From the NCBI GenBank assembly GCA_017398335.1, contig JAFQGK010000066.1:1-42770 (forward strand): 42,770 nt of DNA, given 5' to 3'. This stretch comes from Bacteroidales bacterium. Its GTDB lineage: Bacteria > Bacteroidota > Bacteroidia > Bacteroidales > UBA932. How positions within the stretch are numbered: position 1 is the stretch's first letter; every line of letters begins with the position of its first letter. The position numbers and the translations under genes were made by a program. Of the stretch, positions 1 to 5,355 are shown piece by piece. The notes beneath the pieces are model-generated. The model was not told the DNA's origin. It searched no databases and was given only the letters and a program-made list of their open reading frames with translations.

Positions 1-1
1 G

Positions 2-433
2 AAGTACAGAGATGTTGGCATCAGCTGGTGGGATTATTGCGGTTCCATACTTGTGAACAGTTATCCTACTTACTTTGAGAAACTGCCTGGTTTGATAAAG
101 AAAATCAACACAGAGAAGCGCAACAGTAAGAATTATGTGCTGTTCTTAGGCTCTACAGATGCAGAAACAAATCAAGCGCCATGTTTGAGCCTTATTCAGT
201 TCCAGATCGACAATGGTGAACTTGTGGTTTCTGCTTACCAGCGAAGCTCTGACGCGAATCTCGGCTTGCCAGCAGACATTTATCATTTGTACCTGATCGC
301 AAGGCAAATAGAACTTCCATTGCAGTCAATTACGCTGAATCTCGGGAATGTTCACATATACGAAACAAACCTCCAGAACACAGAAAAGCTCCTCAACGGA
401 GAAGATGGAGTAAAGTTTGAGCTTAATGTTTAA
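2..433 (+). CDS. Thymidylate synthase-family protein, C-terminal part (5' end outside window)
   Basis: The reading frame is open from base 2, so the GTG at 53 is an internal valine and the gene begins upstream of the window. The visible 143 residues match the C-terminal half of the ThyA fold: APC with the catalytic Cys (about residue 61), QFQI, YQRSSD (79-84), LGLPADI (88-93) and GNVHIY (115-120), which corresponds to GDxHIY of ThyA. Three things depart from ordinary ThyA. The Cys is followed by Leu rather than His. The SRR phosphate-binding stretch is not recognisable. The Asn of PFNI, which reads uracil, is Asp (codon 275-277). Asp at this place is the mark of cytosine-nucleotide enzymes such as T4 dCMP hydroxymethylase and MilA. 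It could therefore be a dCMP/CMP-modifying enzyme or a diverged ThyA paralogue; family membership is solid, substrate is inference. A terminator follows at once. Confidence 0.8.
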   Translation, partial: KYRDVGISWWDYCGSILVNSYPTYFEKLPGLIKKINTEKRNSKNYVLFLGSTDAETNQAPCLSLIQFQIDNGELVVSAYQRSSDANLGLPADIYHLYLIARQIELPLQSITLNLGNVHIYETNLQNTEKLLNGEDGVKFELNV

Positions 434-450
434 TCCGCATTGATACAGAA

Positions 451-487
451 AAACCTCTCAGCAGAAGTGTTGAGAGGTTTAATTTTG
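451..487 (+). terminator. Intrinsic terminator after the ThyA-family gene
   Basis: A perfect 10-bp stem (451-460 with 471-480) with a 10-base loop is followed by a short T-rich stretch. It separates the ThyA-family gene from the next gene. The right arm runs into TAATTTTG (480-487), a match to the Bacteroidota -7 element TAnnTTTG, so a promoter for the next gene may overlap the terminator. No clear -33 TTTG lies at the right distance. Confidence 0.8.
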
Positions 488-544
488 CATGTGTTGAAAG
501 GCGTTTAAGCAGCGTTTGAGCGCGATTTGAAAAGAGGCGAAAAA

Positions 545-1861
545 ATGAATTTTTGTACATTTCGTTTTACACTTTCGTACATTTCGTTTCGCCGATTATA
601 TTACGTTCCTGCTTTTTTTGAAATGCATGTTGATACAGATGCTGATGATCTAACTATCAATAAACTTAAGCCTTTTGAAATGACTGTTTTATTTCATGAA
701 TACATTCATTTCCTGCAAGACTTTGCCACATATTATGGATTGAATAGAATCTATGTATATAGTGAATACATGCATAGTGTTATCAACCGCATTTATCGTA
801 ATTCATCTGACATTAAAATTTGTGTACCAATCAAGATAGAAGATAATGCTGATAATGTGTTATTAAATCAACAGATTCAAAATTTCACTTCTGGTGATGA
901 TGGAGGTGAATATGGCATAAAAGACTTTACTATATCTGACATTATAGAAGATTCTGACCCTCTCATTGATAATCCATACATGACTTCAATTCCTAATGTT
1001 ATTGTTTCTTCTTCTGAAGGAGATATGGTAATATTTGGCGCAATAGCGATTACTGAAAGTATGGCGTATATAATGGAGCGTTTGTGTTCACCATCTGCAT
1101 TCAAGAAATCTCCAAGTTTTCCTTATAGGGCTGCAGAAATGGTTGCGGACTATTATTCGCCTCATTTTTCAGATGACCCTCTTATGGTTTTAGCTTTATG
1201 TGACATGGCTCAAATGAGTTCAAATCCAGGAGCATGTTTTGTTCGAGTTATGAAAGGAATTCAATCAGGTCAATTATCATTTAATTCTCCAGAGGAGATT
1301 TATGATCATTTCTATGATCAGATTTCTATGACAATGGAGGGGGAACAAAGTACCTTATTACTCGGTTTTCAACGGCTTTCAAACGTCGTTAAGCAACAAT
1401 TAAAAAATTATCTGCGAAACATGCCAATATTAGATACATATTACGAATGGATTGATAGGCTATTTAACTTTGCATGGGAGTGGAGAAAGAACGATCGATA
1501 TTTTCTGTTGAAAATGGCAAGACACCATGATTTAAGTACTAATGGAGCATTCGGATTTTGTATATGTAATGTAGGTACGCCATTAATGAGTAATAATAGA
1601 GGAAGTTATTTTAAAATTTCTCCCAAAGGAACGAATGTTGATATCGATGTTGAATATTTTAAGGCATTCTCACAAGTAGAACAATTGTTCTCGCAAGGAT
1701 TAAAAGGATGTGCACTGTATGAATGGTGTTGCAAATCACCGCAGTCAACTCCATCTGAATTATGTTTATCAACACCATGGAAAAAAGTAAAAGAAGAACG
1801 ATTATGTCCATATGCACTTTTGTGGAAACATTGGAATTTGAGCAAATACGATGTTGTGTAG
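545..1861 (+). CDS. Uncharacterised HExxH protein (putative zinc metallopeptidase-like)
   Basis: The product is about 438 residues and I do not recognise a named family. Near residue 51 it carries HEYIH inside LFHEYIHFLQD, a zincin-type HExxH motif. A later helix-like segment, AITESMAYIMER, could supply a third Glu ligand. There is no signal peptide or obvious membrane segment, so it is probably cytoplasmic. The start is uncertain: ATG 545 follows AGAGG, TTG 527 is also open, and ATG 623 would begin at MHVDTDAD. A 13-bp direct repeat lies between 545 and 623 and might be regulatory. The gene is clearly richer in A+T than the backbone to its right, consistent with acquired DNA. A strong hairpin follows the stop. 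Peptidase activity is inferred only from the motif. Confidence 0.75.
   Translation: MNFCTFRFTLSYISFRRLYYVPAFFEMHVDTDADDLTINKLKPFEMTVLFHEYIHFLQDFATYYGLNRIYVYSEYMHSVINRIYRNSSDIKICVPIKIEDNADNVLLNQQIQNFTSGDDGGEYGIKDFTISDIIEDSDPLIDNPYMTSIPNVIVSSSEGDMVIFGAIAITESMAYIMERLCSPSAFKKSPSFPYRAAEMVADYYSPHFSDDPLMVLALCDMAQMSSNPGACFVRVMKGIQSGQLSFNSPEEIYDHFYDQISMTMEGEQSTLLLGFQRLSNVVKQQLKNYLRNMPILDTYYEWIDRLFNFAWEWRKNDRYFLLKMARHHDLSTNGAFGFCICNVGTPLMSNNRGSYFKISPKGTNVDIDVEYFKAFSQVEQLFSQGLKGCALYEWCCKSPQSTPSELCLSTPWKKVKEERLCPYALLWKHWNLSKYDVV
555..589 (+). repeat. 13-bp direct repeat, 22 bp apart
   Basis: GTACATTTCGTTT occurs at 555-567 and again at 577-589. The spacing of 22 bp is about two helical turns and not a multiple of three. 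The repeat therefore does not come from repeated protein sequence, which suits a protein-binding site better than coding sequence. Confidence 0.6.
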
Positions 1862-1882
1862 CACAAATATGGCAATAATTTT

Positions 1883-1915
1883 TTGTCCCTCGGCTGGGGC
1901 ACAACCGGGGGACAA
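1883..1915 (+). terminator. Hairpin terminator after the HExxH gene
   Basis: An 11-bp stem with one G-T pair joins 1883-1893 to 1905-1915 around an 11-base loop, about 20 bases after the stop codon. T-rich DNA on the left and A-rich DNA on the right would let it act in either direction, so it may also stop transcripts coming out of mnmE. Confidence 0.7.
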
Positions 1916-2060
1916 AATTGACTTTTTAGCAAAACGTAAAAATCGCTAAAATACAGACTCAATATATTGTATATCAATGAGATATGCACTTATTTAGTTG
2001 GTTTTTTTATTTGTTATTGCAGAAAGTGTAAATCACTGATAATCAATGCTATATGTTTTA
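1916..2060. other. AT-rich spacer at the 3' end of mnmE
   Basis: These roughly 145 bases hold no gene that I can support. They are very AT-rich and separate the accessory pair on the left from the conserved mnmE gene on the right. The 3' end of mnmE (trmE) is a known insertion site for genomic islands in other bacteria, for example SGI1 in Salmonella. No integrase and no duplicated mnmE end is visible here, so a junction is only a possibility. Confidence 0.4.
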
Positions 2061-3692
2061 CTATTTCCCGATGCAAAAATTCGCAAAAATATTCCCCAGG
2101 ACTTCGTCGGTGGAGATTTCGCCCACGATGGAGCCGATATGGTAGATGGCTTCGCGGATGTCCTGGGCGGCGAGGTCGGTAGGGAGGCCGGAGGCGAGGC
2201 CGTCGCGGACGCGGAGGAGGGAAGTGCGGGCGTCGGTGAGGGCCTGGACATGGCGCTGGTTTGTGACGAGAGTTGTGTCGCTGTCACCTAGGAGATCGCG
2301 CTGGGTTGAGGTCAGAACTGTGCGGAGGCAGTTGATTCCCGAGCCGGTCTTTGCTGAGATAGGGATGATGTATGCTTGGCTGTTTCTTGAGCTCTTGAAG
2401 CCTTCGGATTCTACTGTTTCAAGGAGGTCTTTCACCCCGCTTTTTGATGATATACCACCGATGTTACCGCTCTCACTGTCCTGATGATCCGAAATGCTGC
2501 CTTTTTTCAGGAATTCTGCGTAAGTGTTTGCAATACCTTTATTTTCAAGTTGTGAAACAATATAGTTGTATAGGGTAACATTTTTGTTAACGGGGCAAAT
2601 GTCCGTTTTGTTGAGCAAAATGATCAGTTTCTGAGTGGAGAAATCTACCTTTTCAACAATCTCGCGTACAGTCTCTGAACTTGTTTCAAAATCACGGGTA
2701 AGGTCAACCATTCCAAGGATAACCGAAGCTTCGGAAATCTTCTTGAATGTCCTTTCGATTCCGATTTTTTCGACGATTTCTGTTGTCTCTCGGAGGCCGG
2801 CTGTGTCGATGAACCGGAAGAGGATTCCGTCTATGTTGAGGGTCTCTTCGATAGTGTCGCGAGTGGTTCCGTGGACATCGGAAACTATCGCGCGGTCTTC
2901 TCCCAGGAGGGCGTTGAGCAAGGTGCTTTTACCGGTGTTGGTCGCTCCGGCGATTGCGACGGGAACTCCGTTTTTGATAGCGTTGCCGAGACGGAAGGAG
3001 TCGATCAGTCTGGAAATATGAGCAGTGATTTCTTCGAGCAGAGTATCAAGTCTCGAGCGGTCGGCGAATTCGACTTCTTCTTCGCTGAAGTCAAGCTCCA
3101 GTTCCATTAGTGATACAAGTTCCAGAAGTTCGGAACGCATGACACGCAACTCGGAGGAGAAGCCACCCTTCATCTGCTTAAAGGCAACTCGGTGCGCTAC
3201 TGCGTTTTGTGACGCAATTACGTCTGCAACTGCCTCTGCCTGAGCAAGGTCCATCTTGCCATTTAAATAAGCTCTTTGTGTGAATTCGCCCGGTTCGGCT
3301 GCGCGGGCGCCAGCTTCATAAAGCAGATTCAGTATTGTTGAGACAATATATGATGATGCATGGCATGAAATCTCAACAGAATCTTCCCCTGTGTATGAAT
3401 GTGGAGCTCGGAATATGCTCACCAACACTTCATCCACCACTTCTGCGTCTCTGCCTGTGCAAGGATTCTGATTCTTTACACAATTATTTGAGCTATAGTT
3501 ATTTATGCTGTTGCATATAATGCCAAACTTTAATGTGTATCCCTTGCTTCCGCTTATATTTCCCTTACGGCAGCGGACCAACTTGTCGGCAATTGACAAT
3601 GCCTCGGGACCGCTGACCCTTATCACTGAAATTGCACCTGTTCCAGGTATTGTTGCCGGGGCGCATATGGTGTCTTCGTTTCTGATATACAT
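2061..3692 (-). CDS. mnmE: tRNA modification GTPase MnmE (TrmE)
   Basis: MnmE works with MnmG to modify the wobble uridine (cmnm5U) of certain tRNAs. The N-terminal tetrahydrofolate-binding domain (from about residue 3, DTICAPATIPGTGAISVIRVSG) is followed by the helical domain and an inserted G domain. The G domain shows P-loop GATNTGKST (249-257), TTRD (276-279), DTAGL (296-300), NKTD (361-364) and SAK (446-448). The invariant C-terminus CIGK is present. At 543 residues it is about 80 longer than usual. The extra length lies at about residues 60-82 and, mostly, at 366-440 between the G4 and G5 motifs. Both inserts are polar and AT-rich. All catalytic motifs are intact, so I expect it to be functional. 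A promoter lies just upstream at 3754-3784. Confidence 0.97.
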   Translation of the reverse strand: MYIRNEDTICAPATIPGTGAISVIRVSGPEALSIADKLVRCRKGNISGSKGYTLKFGIICNSINNYSSNNCVKNQNPCTGRDAEVVDEVLVSIFRAPHSYTGEDSVEISCHASSYIVSTILNLLYEAGARAAEPGEFTQRAYLNGKMDLAQAEAVADVIASQNAVAHRVAFKQMKGGFSSELRVMRSELLELVSLMELELDFSEEEVEFADRSRLDTLLEEITAHISRLIDSFRLGNAIKNGVPVAIAGATNTGKSTLLNALLGEDRAIVSDVHGTTRDTIEETLNIDGILFRFIDTAGLRETTEIVEKIGIERTFKKISEASVILGMVDLTRDFETSSETVREIVEKVDFSTQKLIILLNKTDICPVNKNVTLYNYIVSQLENKGIANTYAEFLKKGSISDHQDSESGNIGGISSKSGVKDLLETVESEGFKSSRNSQAYIIPISAKTGSGINCLRTVLTSTQRDLLGDSDTTLVTNQRHVQALTDARTSLLRVRDGLASGLPTDLAAQDIREAIYHIGSIVGEISTDEVLGNIFANFCIGK

Positions 3693-3753
3693 GTTTTCTG
3701 TTTTTGGGGATCCTCGCGACTCGCTTTCTTGTTCAGTATAGCCCTATATTTTG

Positions 3754-3784
3754 CAAAATTACCATAAATGGTAAAGAATGCGAA
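3754..3784 (-). promoter_or_regulatory. Promoter of mnmE
   Basis: On the minus strand TAATTTTG (3754-3761) matches the -7 element TAnnTTTG exactly, and TTCG at 3781-3784 sits 19 bases upstream as a one-mismatch -33 element. It is back to back with the promoter of the carA leader. Confidence 0.6.
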
Positions 3785-3789
3785 ATTTA

Positions 3790-3822
3790 TTTGTGTAAAT
3801 TATCTAAAATTATCTATCTTCG
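3790..3822 (+). promoter_or_regulatory. Promoter of the carA leader transcript
   Basis: TTTG (3790-3793), a 21-base spacer and TATCTTCG (3815-3822, one mismatch to TAnnTTTG) form a Bacteroidota-type promoter. Transcription would start near 3829, eight bases before the first helix of the leader. No other good promoter is seen before carA, so carAB expression probably depends on reading through the leader terminator. Confidence 0.65.
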
Positions 3823-3835
3823 CAAGGATTTACTA

Positions 3836-3928
3836 ATGGGAAGCAATATGTGTAAACGAGCTGCATCCGGAACATATCAGAATGTGAACGCATTACCAGT
3901 TAATGCACAGCCTTGTTTTCCCCATTGA
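3836..3928 (+). CDS. Possible 30-residue leader ORF upstream of carA
   Basis: ATG 3836 opens a 30-codon frame encoding a peptide that starts MGSNMCKRAASG and ends NAQPCFPH, ending about 12 bases before the terminator hairpin. It could be a leader peptide. It overlaps the foldable region almost exactly, so it may equally be a by-product of a structured RNA. No run of regulatory codons (for example Arg or pyrimidine-slippage tracts) is obvious. Confidence 0.3.
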   Translation: MGSNMCKRAASGTYQNVNALPVNAQPCFPH

Positions 3929-3939
3929 CTATCCGCTTT

Positions 3940-3973
3940 CGGCCATTCTCAATATGAGATATGGTCGTTTTTT
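3940..3973 (+). terminator. Intrinsic terminator in the carA leader
   Basis: CGGCCAT (3940-3946) pairs with ATGGTCG (3961-3967), one base bulges, and TCTCA (3947-3951) pairs with TGAGA (3955-3959) around a 3-base loop. Six T residues follow directly. It lies 157 bases before the carA start, on the same strand and downstream of the leader promoter, which is the position expected of an attenuator. Confidence 0.8.
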
Positions 3974-3977
3974 ATAG

Positions 3978-3998
3978 ATTCCCGATCAGGTCGGGAAT
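3978..3998. repeat. Intergenic palindrome, copy 1
   Basis: ATTCCCGA (3978-3985) and TCGGGAAT (3991-3998) form a perfect 8-bp inverted repeat around TCAGG, followed by GACG. Close relatives lie at 5246-5266, 5312-5332, 14147-14166 and 39767-39785, all between genes. This marks a dispersed REP- or MITE-like element. Confidence 0.75.
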
Positions 3999-4095
3999 GA
4001 CGATACCGATGTTCCGAACGATCAGGGAATGATGATACCGATGTTCTGAACAATCAGGGAATGACGATACCGATGTTCCGAACGATCAGGGAATG
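3983..4095. repeat. Tandem 32-bp repeat derived from the palindrome
   Basis: A unit beginning CGATCAGG and ending GTTCCGAA is repeated head to tail. The first copy has 36 bases (3983-4018), then come two 32-base copies (4019-4050 and 4051-4082) with a few substitutions, then a 13-base partial copy (4083-4095). There are no spacers between copies. The array fills the gap between the leader terminator and the carA start, so copy number would change the leader length. Confidence 0.85.
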
Positions 4096-4130
4096 GTAGA
4101 AAAGAAATTATAAATTAAACAGTATATAAA

Positions 4131-5240
4131 ATGAAACTTAAAGCAACACTTCGTCTTGAGAATGGCCTGGAATTCAAAGGCTATTCGTTTGGCGACACTC
4201 AGGCTGTGAGCGGAGAAGTGGTCTTCAACACTTCGATGGTCGGTTATCCTGAGCAGTTGACCGATCCGACCTACAGTGGTCAGATTCTCTGTCTGACTTA
4301 TCCGTTGATCGGTAATTATGGCGTCCCGTCGGAAGAACTCGCGGCTGAATCCCTGTCAAAGAATCTGGAGTCAGAAAGAATTCACCCAAAGGGTCTTGTG
4401 ATTTTCGATTATTGCGAGGATTACAGCAACTGGGAAGCCGTGAAGGGACTCGAGCAGTGGATGAAGGAACAGGGACTTACCGGTATATATGGAATCGATA
4501 CCCGCGAGCTGACAAAGGTGTTGCGTGATAAAGGTGCTATGAAGGGAATGATAATCCCTGAAGGTGCTGCCGAGCCAATGCCGGCTGTAAAGGCTGCTCC
4601 TGCTGACGTATGCTGCAAGGAACCGATAGTCTATAAGGCACAACCTGCTCAGAATGTGGAGAATATAAACGGAAGCAAGGCTGCTGTCACAGCAGGCAAG
4701 CGCGTAGTGCTCGTGGACTGCGGTGCGAAGCATAGCATCATAAGAGGCCTTATAACAAGGGGAGCGGAGGTTGTAAGAGTTCCTTATGACTATGACTTCA
4801 CAACCCTTGAATATGACGGAATATATGTTTCCAACGGCCCTGGATGTCCTTGCGACTGTGAGAAGACAGTAGAGAATCTGAAGAAGGCTCTTGAAGGCAA
4901 TAAGCCTGTTTTCGGTCTGGGACTCGGATATCATCTTATTGCAAAGGCTGCAGGTTGTGAGATGCAGAAACTTCAGCACCCGCACAGAGGAGCAAATCAG
5001 CCTGTACGCAGGGAAGGAAGTAATCGTACATATATTACAGCTCAGAATGTATGCAGAACCATAAAGCCTGCATCCATTCCAGCTGACTGGGAAGTGTTCT
5101 TCACCAATCTCAATGACGGTGCGGTAGACGGCATCCGTCATAAGACCAAGCCGTTTGCAGGTACACAGTTCAATCCTGAGGTGTGCGTCGGACTCACGGA
5201 GAACGTAACTCCAATCGATGAATTTATAACTAAATTATAA
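4131..5240 (+). CDS. carA: Carbamoyl-phosphate synthase small subunit, glutaminase residues lost
   Basis: CarA normally hydrolyses glutamine and passes ammonia to CarB for arginine and pyrimidine synthesis. The 369 residues have the usual length and order: an N-terminal CPSase domain (GEVVFNTSMVGYPEQLTDPTYSGQ and IYGIDTRELTK) and a C-terminal class I amidotransferase domain. The catalytic elbow, normally GxCLGHQ, reads GLGLGYH, so the nucleophile Cys is Gly264 (codon 4920-4922). The SQNHG segment reads AQNVC, and the catalytic HPE reads NPE (Asn348, codon 5172-5174). Only the Glu remains. Flanking family motifs (NGPG, HRG-N-PV, NLNDG, G-RHK) are kept, and the frame is intact. It therefore looks like a maintained but glutaminase-inactive subunit. 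Loss of the Cys also marks ammonia-dependent vertebrate CPS I. carB follows after 115 bases. Confidence 0.93.
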   Translation: MKLKATLRLENGLEFKGYSFGDTQAVSGEVVFNTSMVGYPEQLTDPTYSGQILCLTYPLIGNYGVPSEELAAESLSKNLESERIHPKGLVIFDYCEDYSNWEAVKGLEQWMKEQGLTGIYGIDTRELTKVLRDKGAMKGMIIPEGAAEPMPAVKAAPADVCCKEPIVYKAQPAQNVENINGSKAAVTAGKRVVLVDCGAKHSIIRGLITRGAEVVRVPYDYDFTTLEYDGIYVSNGPGCPCDCEKTVENLKKALEGNKPVFGLGLGYHLIAKAAGCEMQKLQHPHRGANQPVRREGSNRTYITAQNVCRTIKPASIPADWEVFFTNLNDGAVDGIRHKTKPFAGTQFNPEVCVGLTENVTPIDEFITKL

Positions 5241-5245
5241 ATGAG

Positions 5246-5266
5246 ATCCCCGATCAAGTCGGGGAT
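5246..5266. repeat. Intergenic palindrome, copy 2 (carA-carB gap)
   Basis: ATCCCCGA (5246-5253) pairs with TCGGGGAT (5259-5266) around TCAAG, followed by GACG. It differs from copy 1 by compensating changes in both arms, which keeps the hairpin. Confidence 0.75.
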
Positions 5267-5311
5267 GACGACAGTAAAAGTCCAGTCAACAGGTACTTAT
5301 ATCGATACGTC

Positions 5312-5332
5312 ATTGCCGGCATGACCGGCAAT
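5312..5332. repeat. Intergenic palindrome, copy 3 (carA-carB gap)
   Basis: ATTGCCGG (5312-5319) pairs with CCGGCAAT (5325-5332) around CATGA. It has the same 8-5-8 geometry and AT ends as copies 1 and 2, with different arm sequence. It lies 24 bases before the carB start. It has no T tract and should not terminate transcription. Confidence 0.65.
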
Positions 5333-5355
5333 CTCATAATGAGAATGACAAGATT

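Larger units (their letters stand above)
3829..3975 (+). ncRNA. Candidate structured leader RNA (riboswitch- or attenuator-like) of carAB
   Basis: Starting near the predicted 5' end, the transcript can close a helix between 3837-3846 (TGGGAA, CAA) and 3913-3924 (TTG, TTCCCCA). Two inner helices are possible. One pairs ATATGT at about 3846-3851 with ACATAT at 3872-3877. The other is a perfect GCATTA/TAATGC hairpin (3890-3895 with 3901-3906). Together they make a three-way junction of about 88 bases, followed 16 bases later by an intrinsic terminator. This is the layout of a cis-acting sensor placed before carAB. It matches no riboswitch class that I can recall. A trans-acting small RNA is an alternative. 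Confidence 0.5.

Noticed and set aside
53-433. Separate 126-residue gene starting at GTG 53
   Set aside because: The frame is open to base 2 and the upstream residues fit the same ThyA-like protein, so 53 is an internal valine of a gene cut by the window edge.
3704-3835. Upstream extension of the leader ORF to ATG 3704
   Set aside because: This part covers the divergent promoters of mnmE and the carA leader and would lie upstream of the likely RNA start.
3983-4095. Repeat array that could be taken for a CRISPR
   Set aside because: The copies are directly joined without spacers, vary in sequence, and no cas gene is near; it is a tandem repeat of an intergenic palindrome.
4371-5141. 256-codon open frame on the minus strand inside carA
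   Set aside because: It is the shadow of carA; the Cys- and Ser-rich translation shows no family feature.
4131-5240. carA as a decaying pseudogene
   Set aside because: The full-length frame is open, length and flanking motifs are normal, and carB next to it is intact; only the catalytic residues are changed.
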